64,000 nucleotides of DNA from Flaveria trinervia (taxonomy: Eukaryota > Streptophyta > Magnoliopsida > Asterales > Asteraceae). The notes beneath the pieces are model-generated. The model saw only the letters and a program-made list of their open reading frames with translations. It searched no databases and had not been told where the DNA came from. A program made the translations under genes and the position numbers. The stretch lies in NCBI GenBank assembly GCA_025506515.1, contig CM046451.1:44054641-44118640 (forward strand), written 5' to 3'. This document shows positions 53,211-64,000 of this stretch, in pieces (position 1 is the first letter of the stretch; each line of letters begins with the position of its first letter).

Positions 53211-56200
53211 ATGGTGACCATGCAGCTCAAACCACGACATAACTGTGTTGCCTACCTCACAAAATCACCCTTCTGGACAAAGTTCGATAACGCCATTGAT
53301 CTAATGGTCCATTCTCCCTACCAAACGCCTTCCTTCTAAATCCCACCATTCATGTCGAATCCTTACACCAATTTTGGACAAGCGTCAACCTTATAACTGG
53401 GGAGAACAACACTGAGTCTCTCCAGTCGTTCGTCAACAACCATCAAGTGGTCATCACTCCGGAATCATTCGCCAAACCCTCAACTTGGATGATGCCACTT
53501 TCCCTGTTGGGTATCCAAAGGGCACAACTGATTTATCCTTTGGCCACCATGGATATCAGGGAAACCTCAGTGCCTCTACCATCCTGAAGAAGCATTTCCA
53601 TGATGCAGAACGTCTTATCTTTCACATGGTTAAAGTTTGCGTAGCTCCTAAGACATCCTCTTGGGATCAAATGTCTACCAGGTGGCAGCAGGTACTATTC
53701 TCTATCCTTGAGCAACAAGACTTAAACTTTTCTGAAATTATTTTTCTTGAACTTAAGGATATGGCCTCAAAATCTCTTTCTAATCGATGGATATTATTCC
53801 TCGATTCATTATGGCCATCATAGAGAATCAGCTGCAAGCTGAGGGACTTATTGGCCTTGGAGTCCCTGCAACGGCTGTATTGCCTGAAGTATACTCCAGG
53901 CACAACTCTGACCAAACACTGAAACAGGCTGCCAAACTGCGAAAACCCACGCAGTTGGAACCCACATCCACCACCTCCAGATCCATAGTCCCCACTAAAC
54001 CAAAATCCAAAAAGCCAAAAAGGCTACTCGGGAGATGAGTTCCCTGAGGAGCCCCTGTACCATAAACACAGGAAGCACATACTGGTATTAACCCCCCAGT
54101 TGTGTCAAAGACTCAACCTGCCAAAGCCGCACAGGTATCCTCTCAACAGGATCCTGTTGCAACCATATTGGGGAACCCACACTGCTGGAACCTATCTCAC
54201 TTGAGAGGGTTACCATTGAAGCGCACCATTCACCCCAGGTGCAATCTGCTTCTACCCAATCACCCCATGCAACCGCTCCCCAAAGTCCTACATTAATTGT
54301 TGCACAAGTGCTGAGTCAGTTACACTCCTCACCCCCTCCCCAGATACCAATTACAACTGGGCATACCTCTACCATTGAGGGGGAGGATCAAAGTGCATCT
54401 GATAACCCAGCATAGGGGTTACAATGTTCTATTTCCTAGTGTAGAAAAGGAGATTGGAACTTCTGTTGAAGCTGCCACTTATCCTGCTTCAGCATATGAT
54501 CAGGAGTAGTTAGTACCATTACTAAGACCTTACCAGAGGCAACTGCTGATGAAGGACATAGTCCTGAGGCAGGAAGTCCCCAGTTCCAAGACAAAGGGGC
54601 ACATGCTACAACTAATCTACACTCAGTGCATGTTCATCCTGATTCTATCAGGAGGTCAGGTGATTCAGTACCCACTGATGATGACCGGGCTTCTTTTACG
54701 ATGTATTAGCCCAAAACACCATCCTGGAAGAGGAGGTGAGCAGACTCAAAGAGCTGCTTGCCAAACTTCTTCGGATCAAAGACCATCTGTCTCTCAAACC
54801 CCACAGATGGCACCTTCATCTGAAGGTCTCCCAACACAGATCCACTCCCAAACTCAGCCCTGCCTCTGCTTCTGGCACTATTTCTCAGGAACAGAACCCC
54901 CCTGGCAAATAGCTGCTATCTTTCAAAAATCCATACCTCTCATCACACCTATAATCACTGATATAGTGATCAAAACCATTGATGAGAGGCTTTCCTCAGT
55001 AATACAACCCTTGATAGAGGATTGTGGGCAAACAGCTTTCTGACAATCAAACCCTTGCAACCAATGCACCCAAAAAGGGGAGATTCAGTCAGTGAAAGCA
55101 AAAAAAAGAGGAGTGCAGAGAGATAGAGAAAGAGAAAGAAACAGAAGTGACAGAAGTGGAAAAAGAGAAGGAGTTGGCTGTGGAGATTGAAAAAGAGAAG
55201 GAGAAGGAAGCTGACATGGAGAAATCAAAGAAAAGAAAGAATGAGAAGGAGATTGCCTTGGAGCTGATGGTAAAAGAGGCTGATGCTGAACACAGCAGAT
55301 CAATGATAATCATTGATCAGTTGTTTAGGCAAGGCCATGACACTGACAAACTTGACTCTGAGATCAGAAGATTAGAGATTGAAGAAATCCAAAACAGATG
55401 GGCAAGTATGATGTGTTAGAAAGAGAAAGGCTGGAGATCATGATCAGATTTATAGCAAAATATCTTGGAAGATCAATGATCGAAATCAAGGCTTGGTCCA
55501 GGGACAGCATCTTGGTAATAACCACCAAGATCTGTTCGTCTGAAGTATACACTAAAGATTAGTTATTGAAGCTTTGAATGAAGCTGGTGCTGGGAGCAGG
55601 ACTGAACTAGCCAAGCAATCTAAAGCCACACTCCCTTCCAAAATGCTAGAATAGCTTGTCAACATTCCCACACCAAAACCACCAAAACACAACCCACCAA
55701 ACCAACTCCTGTACCCTCAAAACCAATAGCCGATGATGTACCCCAGAAGAAGAGAGAAGGTATTGAGGCTAGAAGATGGTGAAGAAGATGATGATGAAGA
55801 TGAAGATAGGCTGCCACTCTCAGCTGTTATACAGTTGCCGAAGGCCACAAGTCACTCTCCAACAATTACTCCTGAAACTCAAGACAAATTGTGAAAGTGA
55901 AGCTAGAAGAAGAAGAACTTCACAAACAACACGATGAGGCATTGTTGAGGAGGGTTGACAAAGCATATGCAGCCACATCTTCTATCATCAACATGAAGAA
56001 GCATGCACTCAGATTATACACTCTTAAGCATACATTTCAATATCAAAAGGAGAGAGTGAGATTTGGCCTGATCCCTGGGTGTCTCATAGGATTCATAAGA
56101 AAAACATTCCACAGAGATACATTGGCCAGGTGAAAAAGATTATAGATGAAGTGATCTCACTGGTCTTTGTAGTATCACCCTGGGAAATCCTAGAAGACTT

Positions 56201-56525
56201 CAAGAAAGCTTATAAAGCTAACCAAACCCCATAGAAGATTCTGAAAAATAAAATGGTGAAAAAGGGGTTAGTATATAAGAGGCTTGAAGAAGTCAGAAAG
56301 AATGAGCTCCAGTTGTTCCTAGTGGGTAATCACCCTGATGAATTTGCTTATAGAATAATAAAAACTGTGGAGCTAAAGAATGGGAAACAGGTCAAATACC
56401 TATCTGAGTACTATGGGCCTGAATCATTATTTGAAGGAGGTGCTGAAGAGCTAACCATGGAGGAACAAATTACCTTCCTTGAGGCCTACACAAGAGAGTC
56501 ATACAGACTCATAGTGGGGAAGTAG
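53211..56525 (+). pseudogene. ORF3 of E9 ('env-like' accessory ORF), broken
   Basis: It starts MVTMQLKPRHNCVAYLTKSP at 53211, alignable with the KHNICAHL start of E1/E8 ORF3. An FNKA-type block follows in other frames; 53485-53823 has TSSWDQMSTRWQQVLFS and LNFSEIIFLEL, matching the CMASRKGGF...FSFSKMIF block in E1. A Pro/Thr/Gln-rich middle follows, then a Lys/Glu coiled coil at 55147-55419 and a C-terminal piece at 56253-56525 (GLVYKRLEEVRKNELQLFLV) unlike E1/E8. The shared N-terminus with a different C-terminus suggests old common origin or domain exchange. No membrane segment seen; function unknown. Confidence 0.7.
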
Positions 56526-56730
56526 ATCTCATGGATGGGTAACAACTTTGTGTCCAGTTCCCCAAGACAGAGTTCCCATTCATACTTTGCGAAACAGATC
56601 ATTAAGACTTCTTCCCAGGCCTATGCATAAGAGGTCACTTCTGAACTGATCTAGAAGACAAAAAGACCAATCCTTCTGCCATAATAAGTAGGACATCTTC
56701 AATAAGTTTAGAGGTTTTGGCTGTATTGGT

Positions 56731-56741
56731 TCAGGGGAGTT
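56731..56741 (+). other. polypurine tract of E9
   Basis: TCAGGGGAGTT directly precedes the 3' LTR start at 56742. Confidence 0.9.
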
Positions 56742-57594
56742 TGTTGGACCAAAAGAACCAATGAGCCTGATCAGAAAAACCTCTAAGTCCTACAGACATC
56801 ATAACTGCTGAAGACTTGATCAGCTGTTGTAATAAAGTCTGAAGATCAATAGCTGAAGACTAAGTATTGAAGACTTCAACAGCTGAAGACCAAAGTCTGA
56901 AGATCAACAACTGAAGACTAAAGAACTGAAGACTTCAATAGCTGAAGACTAAAGTACTGAAGACTTCAACAGCTGAAGATCAAAGTCTGAAGATCAACAG
57001 TTGAAGAACAAGTACTGAAGATCAACAGCTGAAGTACAAAGACTGAAGACATCAGCTGATGACAACAGCTAAAGTTCAAGTACAAGTACTGAAGCCTTCA
57101 GAGTTTGTTACAACAGCTGAAGAAGCACTCTTCAGTTGTTGTGATGTTTCCTTTCAGTAGTTTTCTTTTTGTTTGAGTATTTGTAAAACGACTGAAGAGC
57201 ATGTTCTTTAGTCGTTGTAGTTTTAGTAGTTTCTTTTTAGTAGTTGTAGTGATAGTTAACTTAGCATTTTTGTAAGAAGATGTCAGCTGTTTGACATCTT
57301 CAGTAGTTGTGTTAATTATCAGTAGTTGAATAAATTCTGTTAGATGTCACTATCAAGTGACATCAGCAGACGTCACATCTCCTATATAAGAGGTGTTGAC
57401 CTAATTGTATGTGTGACATTCTGTTACCACGAAAGCGAATATTGAATGAAATATATTTTGCAGAATTCTCTCTGTCTATAACCGTTTGTTCTTATCCTGA
57501 ATATCTTTTGTGTTCTTGTGAATTGGCTAATTCAATGTTTGATTTCCGCTGCTATACTCTCTAATCAATCAAACGTAGATCATTGATCCTAACA
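56742..57594 (+). repeat. 3' LTR of E9 (853 bp)
   Basis: TGTTGGACCAAAAG to GATCCTAACA, colinear with the 5' LTR; one array unit arrangement differs and there are small indels. It has the inverted repeat (57344-57363), GACGTC and TATATAAG (57383-57390). Confidence 0.95.
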
Positions 57595-57599
57595 CATTC

Positions 57600-59924
57600 C
57601 CCTCTCGGTAGTGACTTTGGATAGTGATCAGACGTGACTCCTCTATCTCTATTTACAACATCGTTCAGCACGTCATCACTTATAACATCAACCTTTGGAG
57701 CGTCTTTGACAAGCTCGTCAGTATTCAGTCTGAACATCTCTACAATTTGCATCGGTCAGGTCGTGATGATTCTCCTTCTTCGGGAGTGTAGCCACTGACC
57801 TTCTCACAATCTCTTGCAATCAAGAATCATTGTGAATTGAGACTTGATTTCTGCAGGGGAGTAATATCATATTCATCTTGCTGGGAAGTTTTATCTGCTT
57901 GATTTAAACATTTAACACATCATCATTAGTAGTTAATCAAGACATTTAAACAGATATAAACATAGATAATCATAAATTACATCAATGTATTATTGAATCA
58001 AGTACACAAGTTTCTAAATACGAAACATCTAATCTTTACTTTTATCTTGATCGGTCAATTCATGAACTGGAGGAGCTGAAGATGTTGCTCTTGATCTTGA
58101 GCTCTCTTAGTACGCTTTCTTGACCCTAAGCAGAGGTTGATGAAGCAACATCACCTTCTTCATCATCATCATCTCCTCTCTTCTTTCCACTTAGTCCTTC
58201 ATCATCACCCTTATCTTTTCACCAGAATCATCATCATTATCATCATCACCTCCCTGATCTTTAGAGGCTCATCTTTGGATCCTTTTAGCCAAAGCATGAT
58301 TTTCTTGTTCTTTCTCTTTAGCTCCTCTATCCTCTGAACATAATGTGCATTATGTTCCTGTAGCTGTGTAATCTACTGAGCTTGAGTAGCATTAAGCTCC
58401 ATAAGCTGGTTTAGCTATGTAGCTCTTTGCTCATCGGCAGCTAGCAGCTTTAGCACCATCCGCTTGAGGTTGGCTAGTTGTTCCTCTACCGCGATACAGG
58501 GTAGAGTGGGTCCATGGCTCACTGGGACTTGTGTAGAAGTCCTAGCTCGTTGGGTGGTGGTAGTGGTGGTGGATGTGGTGAATATGGGTGTTGGAATAAG
58601 AGTGTATGGTGAAGGGGTGGCTGTGGTAGTGGTGGTAGGAGGTGTGATAATAGTGGTAGGGGGTGGTAGTGGTGATAGGGGGTGTGGTAGTGGTGGTGGT
58701 CGCTGTGGTGGATGTGGTGGTAATCAGTGTAATCGTCCCTCTTGCTCTTCATGCCATGGGGTTGAGCCATCCTCTTCTTCCTTGAGCCCTTAGAAGAGGA
58801 TGCTCCCCCTGTACTGATGGGATGACCAGGGATATTTGATGGATTAGTAGTAGTAGTAGCAGCATTCCTCGTCAAACCCTGGCGTCCACTAACCGCCGCA
58901 ATCCCTCTTTCAGTGGCAACAACCTTACTGCCCACTGTCCTCACCAGCAGCTCCTCATCCGACTCTTCCTCCTTATCTATCTGAAAGTCGAGGTGGATTG
59001 GAGCCTGGTCGGATCCACCCGGAGCCTCACCGCCTTGACCATCACCATGGTCGTCATTGTCATTATCTAAATCATTAGTGGGTAGCTCTATCCGCTCGAC
59101 ATCTAAGTCACTCTCATCATGATGCCACTTCTTGTGAGAAGGGGCTACATAATCAGCACTAGCCAAGTGCCCGAACAATCTCCTGATAAGGGGTTTCACC
59201 TGCTTCCCCCTGTACACCTTCATCCTTCCTAGTGTGGTGTCATCCATCACCTCTAACATCACTGCATGGTCCTTCTCCATAGACAGTAAAGGAAGCTTCT
59301 CATATATGATCATTTCAAGAACCTTAGATACATGCAAAAGCTCTCTTTACCCTTGGCCTCAAGGTTCTCGACCATGTAAGAGAATATCATGTTGGAGAAG
59401 CTAAAGGGGTGATTCAGCACCAGTGCCATGTAAGCATTCTGGATTTGGTCAGATAGATCATCAAATCCTCCCCTCCGTGAAGCAATGCACTTCAGAATGA
59501 CATGTGCCAGGTACTTAAACTGGGGACACAGGGTGCTTTTGTTGAGCACACATGTGTTGATGTCCTCAGTGTACATCATCCGTAGAAAATAGCCCCTTAC
59601 CATCAGAGGTTGTAACCTAGTCTAGTCGGAAGCATCATCTCCCAAATCCAGTACCCATCTAAGGTCAGCTGTAGTAACCTCAATCTCTTGGCCAAAAATG
59701 GTGCTCCGAATGAAATAAGGCTCAGTAGATCTGTCAACTGAAGCACATTCCCAAAAGGCCTGCTTTATAGATAGTTAGGGTGTGCATGGAGCATAGATAG
59801 CTCTGTAGATCCTTGACCTCCTCAGAAACGCAATAATACCAAAAGACTCAGCAGCATTCTGAGTGGTGGCATCCAAGTGAGCACAGATGTTGTGCTTTGT
59901 GTTGATGATCCACCTATCTACCAT
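57600..59924 (-). pseudogene. E8 ORF3, N-terminal and central pieces
   Basis: The ATG at 59924-59922 (MVDRWIINTKHNICAHLD) lies 4 bp after a splice-acceptor-like TATAG; unlike E1 the start is in frame. 59603-59310 has CVLNKSTLCPQFKYLAHV and NHPFSFSNMIFSYMVENLE. 59337-58519, 272 codons open, has MDDTTLGRMKVYRGKQVKP, an acidic stretch (EEESDEELLVRTVG) and a His/Pro-rich tail. The piece at 57752-57600 has EMFRLNTDELVKDAPKV. Breaks: a stop near 59775, a frameshift at 59310-59337 and the E9 insertion. Less damaged than E1. Confidence 0.78.
58549..58725 (-). repeat. GGTGGTGG/CCACCACC-rich low-complexity tract in E8 ORF3
   Basis: Plus strand GGTGGTAGTGGTGG-type units; on the minus strand they encode His, Pro and Tyr. 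Counterpart of 3966-4135. Confidence 0.7.
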
Positions 59925-59928
59925 GTTT

Positions 59929-60531
59929 CTATAACACAAGAGACATAAACATGAGGTTTGTCCATAACACACGACTATTTAAATTTAAACTATTCTGAGA
60001 TCAATATGGTTCAATCGTGCAATTGAACCATACGACTGAGTTCAGTCGTGCGATTGAGCATACGGCTGAGTTCAATCGGGCGATTAAGCATGCGACTGAG
60101 TTCAATCGTGTGATTGAGCATGCGGCTGAGTTTAGTCGAGCGATTGAGCATGCGGCTGAGTTCGGTCAAGTGATTGAGCATGCGGCTGAGTTCAATCGTG
60201 CGATTGAACTCATACGCCTTGTTCATTCGCTCGATTGAGTCATTCACCTAGCTCAATCGTGCGATTGAAGTTCATTTGGAGTGTCTATTTGCATAACTCT
60301 CTGTTCGACACTCTAACCTTGAATCTAGGTCAAAATTTGATGTTAAATGTCATGTTTAGACTTGTTGGATTCGCAAGGACCCTAACTATCACTGTATGTC
60401 CTTCATTTTAACGATTTTGCACATTTAAGTGGTCTATTTGAAGGGTTTTACAGATTTCTTGATTTTAATCAATTTGGTCCGTTATGGTTTGATTACACCA
60501 TGCATTTTGTGCGATTTCAATCACTAAGTAC
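59929..60531 (-). other. candidate intron in the ORF3 leader of E8
   Basis: In element sense the donor CTACAG/GTACTT (exon ends 60532) and the acceptor TTGTGTTATAG (ends 59929) frame 603 bp; the ORF3 ATG is 4 bp later. E1 has both sites at 2151 and 2739. A module array (60010-60270) lies inside. Confidence 0.4.
60010..60270 (-). repeat. 30-bp module array before ORF3 in E8
   Basis: GAGCATGCGGCTGAGTTCAATCGTG..ATT repeats at an exact 30-bp period at about 60055-60210 (five to six copies). Since 30 is divisible by 3, frames stay open on both strands (60011-60247), giving spurious repetitive ORFs. Confidence 0.88.
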
Positions 60532-61148
60532 CTGTAGATGAAGAGAGTACACATTAGTATCACAATCACAGTGCAGAATCAATGAAATCAAATTTTGGCA
60601 GAGTAACTTTGCTTTTGTGTGATTTGGGAGCGATTGAATGGTGATGGGAATGTGCGACCAACTTCACCCTAATTTTACTGATTTTATCATCAGTCGTGTG
60701 ACTGGACCTATTCGCATGCTTCATTCATGCGACTGGGGCTCAGTCGTGCGACTGGCTCAGTCGTGCGACTGGCTCAGTCGGTCATATCCATTCATGCGAC
60801 TGGGGTTTAGTCATGTGACTGACTCAGTCGGCCTCCTCCATTCGTGCGATTGGTTCATTCAGGTGATCCAATCGCATGAATTGATCCATCCTTGTGGTCT
60901 AATCGTACGTCTGGTCCATACGTATGGTTCAATCGTGCGATTGGCTCATACTCATGATCTAATCGTGTGATTGGCTCATACTCATGATCTAGTCGTCCGA
61001 CTGGCTAAGACTTATGAGTTAGACCTCATGCACTTTCAAACACTTAACCTGTTAATTATTGATAAGACATTTTGACTGTTGATCATCGCATACATGACTT
61101 TTTTAATTTGAAAAACTGTTGATCACCACAGACATTATCCTTTTAACT
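60209..61148 (+). repeat. left arm of a long inverted repeat
   Basis: The reverse complement of this stretch is found at 63065-63983 with very few changes (one 17-bp unit gained or lost, scattered substitutions). The spacer is about 1.9 kb. The E1 equivalent is far more diverged. Confidence 0.9.
60685..61020 (-). repeat. module array upstream of the ORF3 leader in E8
   Basis: CAGTCGTGCGACTGG and TCCATACGTATGG units; CCATACGTATGG at 60916-60927 is a perfect 12-bp palindrome. Counterpart of E1 array 1. Confidence 0.85.
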
Positions 61149-62575
61149 TAAAACCCGACTGGTCACCTCAGACATGACCCGTTTTAGTGAGTGATGCACA
61201 GATTGAATCCAGATGTATAGTCTGACTTTTACCTACCAAATGACTAAAAATAAATAAATAAAAACAACTAGAAATTTAAAAACAAAACCAACACAAAATT
61301 TTGTAATTTTGAATGGAGATGGATTTAACCTATTAGAGTACTTCTAACCGATTTTACTTCCTAGACAACATAGCTTCAATTCTATTTTATCATTTTTGGT
61401 ACGATTCATTATGAATCATACAGGTATATCATAATCATTTGGGACACTTTAATAAATTATTTTGATGCTAGATTCTTGTTTAGACCGAGAGTCAATAGCA
61501 ATTTTAGTAAATCATAATAGAGCTACAAGATGCACACAATGATTTTGACTTTCAAGAACTACAGCTCACGATGATTGTCAGTATACTTGTCATCTTAAAT
61601 CCATACATAGATTTTTGATACTCATTGGTGATGATTTAAGGTTTAATTATTTCAACAAGCGTTTGTGGATCTCACGCTTATATGGTAATCAACGTTCCTC
61701 AGGAGATTTTTGAGCGGTCTACGGGCATATTTCAAGCAGAAACTATTCTAAGAGCTTTCAAAGAGATGCAAAGCCTCAGGTCAGTGCCATCACACAATAG
61801 AGAGGCGCAGACAACAATGAATTCTAGAATATTTAGGTTATGCTTATCCTCAGGCCAGTGCCACCACAAAGCAGAGAGGCACATAACCTATCTTCTTGTT
61901 AGAACATTTATTCTCTTTTTGCACATAATGCACCAACAACATAAGTTATTAGCTTGATTTCATTTTGCATTTTTCCATGTGCTTTGCTCATTTTTTATGG
62001 TTGTCTGCACATATTTATGGCGTTTATTTTACTCTTCACCCCTTATTGGAACTGCATTGATTGTGTTAACCAGGGATAAGATGGAAACCCATAGCAAGTT
62101 GAACAACTTAGTTTGAATTTTAAAACACCAATGAGGTCTACTTATCTATTGTGTTACCGACACATCAAATAATGAACTAGCAGCCTCTAGGTCTACTTTC
62201 TCTATGTTACCTTCGTAGCTTACTACTTTTACTATCATTTTTCCTTTTATTTTGCTTAATCTTTTCAGACTTAAACTTTGAATTTTGCATGTTAATCAGT
62301 TAAACTCTTTTGAAGTCCCAAACAATTTGTTCCCTGTGTACTATCATTTTCCATAAACATTGAATCAGTACGTTGATTTGATTACATTCCTTTTAGCTAA
62401 GCTGTCATTCTCCCTCGTTTTTTTGTTTTTTAAGTAATTAAATAAAGCATCGAATTTAATACTAATCTAACCTATTCTCCCCCTAAAATTCTAAAACCAT
62501 AAATATTTTTATGTTTTTGGATTTTAATAAACAGGAAAATAAAATAAAATAAATTTAAAAATAAAGAATGTCGGA
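61149..62575 (-). other. pol-ORF3 spacer of E8, non-coding
   Basis: Reverse complement of E1 107-1600. It keeps the 34-bp repeat pair (61774-61806, 61847-61880) and the internal PPT-like tract (about 62474-62488). No coding motif. Confidence 0.75.
61774..61880 (-). repeat. 34-bp direct-repeat pair in the E8 spacer
   Basis: Units ending (plus sense) in AGAGAGGC at 61806 and GCAGAGAGGC at 61880, 73-74 bp apart as in E1 819-925. Confidence 0.75.
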
Positions 62576-62668
62576 CTAGGCATTATCTTCCTCTGAAATC
62601 ACCTCACTTTTCTTTTTCACGCCATTAACCTCTAATAGATATAAAACTAGGTTTATCAAATGCTTTTG
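62576..62668 (-). pseudogene. pol: end of E8 pol (RNase H C-terminal tail)
   Basis: Minus-strand codons give LLEVNGVKKKSEVISEED and a TAG at 62578-62576, nearly the E1 tail (LLEVNGVKKKSEIIPDE). The TKAF motif is present one frame off. Cut at 62668 by the junction with the E3-like fragment. Confidence 0.7.
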
Positions 62669-63064
62669 TGTAGATTGGAGCAATGGAAAACTGCTAATGT
62701 CATTATCTGGAAAAATCAGTCACATGGGGAATCTTGCTGCTATGATGGTGTTCTGCAAAGTAAACGAAAGCTATTGTGCCTAAATTCATTTTCAGGGATA
62801 CTGTAGCGACCTGACGGATCAACAACGTTGGCTAATATGTTTTTCGTTTGATTCTATTGGAACCAGAGCAAAGATTGACCGACGATTGTAAGAGGTGTTA
62901 TCTACTATTCGTAAGCAACGTCCAAGGGGGAATTTGGTGGAGCACATATTGTAATATATAGTGTATCCATCACTTGACAAATAGTCTAGACTTAATGTAA
63001 TACACCTGATGTGTTTTAAACACATGAACTGGGTCATTCGCAAGAGTATATGCGAATGAGACTT
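62669..63064 (+). mobile_element. fragment of an E3-family element
   Basis: It aligns in reverse with E3 8640 to 8265: interior end, PPT (CCAAGGGGGAATT at about 62922-62934), and the first 130 bp of the LTR from 62935 (TGGTGGAGC where E3 has TGTTGGAGC). It is cut on both sides, by E8 on the left and the inverted arm on the right. More diverged from E3 than the E3 LTRs are from each other. Confidence 0.8.
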
Positions 63065-64000
63065 AGTTAAAAGGATAATGTCTGTGGTGATCAACAGTTT
63101 TTCAAATTAAAAAAGTCATGTATGCGATGATCAACAGTCAAAATGTCTTATCAATAATTAACAGGTTAAGTGTTTGAAAGTGCATAAGGTCTAACTCATA
63201 AGTCTTAGCCAGTCGGACGACTAGATCATGAGTATGAGCCAATCGCACGATTAGATCATGAGTATGAGCCAATCGCACGATTGAACCATACGTATGGACC
63301 AGACGTACGATTAGACCACAAGATGGATCAATTCATGCGATTGGATCACCTGAATGAACCAATCGCACGAATGGAGGAGGCCGACTGAGTCAGTCACATG
63401 ACTAAACCCCAGTCGCATGAATGGATATGACCGACTGAGCCAGTCGCACGACTGAGCCCCAGTCGCATGAATGAAGCATACGAATAGGTCCAGTCACACG
63501 ACTGATGATAAAATCAGTAAAATTAGGGTGAAGTTGGTCGCACATTCCCATCACCATTCAATCGCTCCCAAATCACACAAAAGCAAAGTTACTCTGCCAA
63601 AATTTGATTTCATTGATTCCGCACTGTGATTGTGATACTAATGTGTACTCTCTTCATCTACAGGTACTTAGTGATTGAAATCGCACAAAATGCATGGTGT
63701 AATCAAACCATAACGGACCAAATTGATTAAAATCAAGTAATCTGTAAAACCCTTCAAATAGACCACTTAAATGTGCAAAATTGTTAAAATGAAGGACATA
63801 CAGTGATAGTTAGGGTCCTTGCGAATCCAACAAGTCTAAACATGACATTTAACATCAAATTTTGACCTAGATTCAAGTTAGAGTGTCGAACAGAGAGTTA
63901 TGCAAATAGACACTCCAAATGAACTTCAATCGCACGATTGAGCTAGGTGAATGACTCAATCGAGCGAATGAACAAGGCGTATGAGAGATGCTATTGGGCC
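63065..64000 (+). repeat. right arm of the inverted repeat (E8-type ORF3 leader)
   Basis: Plus-sense copy of the E8 spacer: module array (63200-63500), the ACAG/GTACTT donor (63663/63664), then leader. It matches E8 up to about 63983 (GCGTATGAG), after which the last bases differ. A perfect palindrome CCATACGTATGG lies at about 63287-63298. It could be the start of another element reading out of the window. Confidence 0.88.

Larger units (their letters stand above)
45150..57594 (+). mobile_element. E9: full-length 12.4 kb Copia element (SIRE/Maximus-like) with ORF3, inserted in E8
   Basis: LTRs 45150-46011 and 56742-57594, exact TSD CATTC (45145-45149 and 57595-57599), PBS at 46014, PPT at 56731. 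Order: gag, linker, protease, integrase, RT, RNase H, repeat-rich spacer, ORF3. Integrase before RT marks Copia; length, coiled-coil-rich Gag and a third ORF fit SIRE/Maximus. Every gene carries frameshifts or stops. The two LTRs are alike with scattered differences and small indels. Confidence 0.95.
57595..62668 (-). mobile_element. E8: Copia element of the E1 family, main part right of E9
   Basis: In element sense: end of pol (62668-62576), conserved spacer, two module arrays, candidate intron, and ORF3 from 59924 down to 57600, where E9 inserted. It is colinear with E1 1-5300 in reverse. At 62668 it abuts an E3-like fragment, so pol upstream is lost. Confidence 0.88.

Noticed and set aside
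55085..55313. Minus-strand Ser/Phe-rich ORFs opposite 55147-55419
   Set aside because: Shadows of the Lys/Glu-rich coiled-coil frame of E9 ORF3.
60011..60247. Overlapping ORFs on both strands with regular repeats
   Set aside because: They come from the 30-bp array, which is open in several frames by arithmetic alone.

Overview
The window looks like heterochromatic, repeat-only DNA of a large plant genome. I see no host protein-coding gene and no ordinary tRNA, rRNA or CRISPR. All recognisable coding sequence is retrotransposon gag, pol or a third 'ORF3', and nearly all of it is broken. Priming sites match the 3' end of plant initiator tRNA-Met. The ORF3 type (an N-terminal KHNICAHL-like motif) resembles proteins I remember from Asteraceae repeats (sunflower, lettuce, Tanacetum). 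An Asteraceae source is therefore my best guess, but it is an inference from memory.

Layout (E = element, my labels). 1-6861: 3' part of a Copia element E1 (+), with the end of pol, a 2.6 kb spacer, ORF3 and a 3' LTR. 6862-12750: 3'-truncated Copia E2 (-), split by a complete 2.4 kb non-autonomous LTR element E3 (-, 7789-10229). 12744-20071: a large Gypsy-type LTR (copy A), broken by a truncated Copia E4 (-, 13518-19080) of the same LTR family as E1. 20077-40985: LTR copy B, split by a Ty3/Gypsy chromovirus E5 (+, 20504-38591), which is itself split in its 3' LTR by a second, antisense member of the same family, E6 (-, 27970-37225). 40986-42825: remnant of the Gypsy interior, hit by an E1-family solo LTR E7 (41325-42054, TSD GAATA). 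42826-44695: LTR copy C. 44700-62668: Copia E8 (-, same family as E1), split by a full-length 12.4 kb Copia E9 (+, 45150-57594, perfect TSD CATTC). 62669-63064: fragment of an E3-like element (+). 63065-64000: a near-identical inverted copy of part of E8.

Order of events can be read from the nesting: E6 went into E5, which went into LTR B; E9 went into E8; E3 went into E2; E7 went into the Gypsy interior. Several TSDs are visible (CATTC, GAATA and GGTTT exact; CTAGC/CCAGC and GTGTA/ATGTA with one mismatch).

The most interesting signal is regulatory. E1, E4, E7 and the unrelated-looking E3 carry arrays of a roughly 30-bp quasi-palindromic module (cores CAGTCGTACGACTG and CCATACGTATGG) in U3, just upstream of the TATA box. 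In E1 and E8 the same module also fills the spacer between pol and ORF3. E9, with a different U3 motif family, repeats its own U3 motifs between pol and ORF3, followed by a clean TATA box 82 bp before the ORF3 ATG. Two Copia lineages therefore appear to have placed a U3-like promoter in front of ORF3. In E1/E8 a conserved splice donor and acceptor also bracket an intron-like leader. All of this was read by eye; boundaries without a TSD are approximate.
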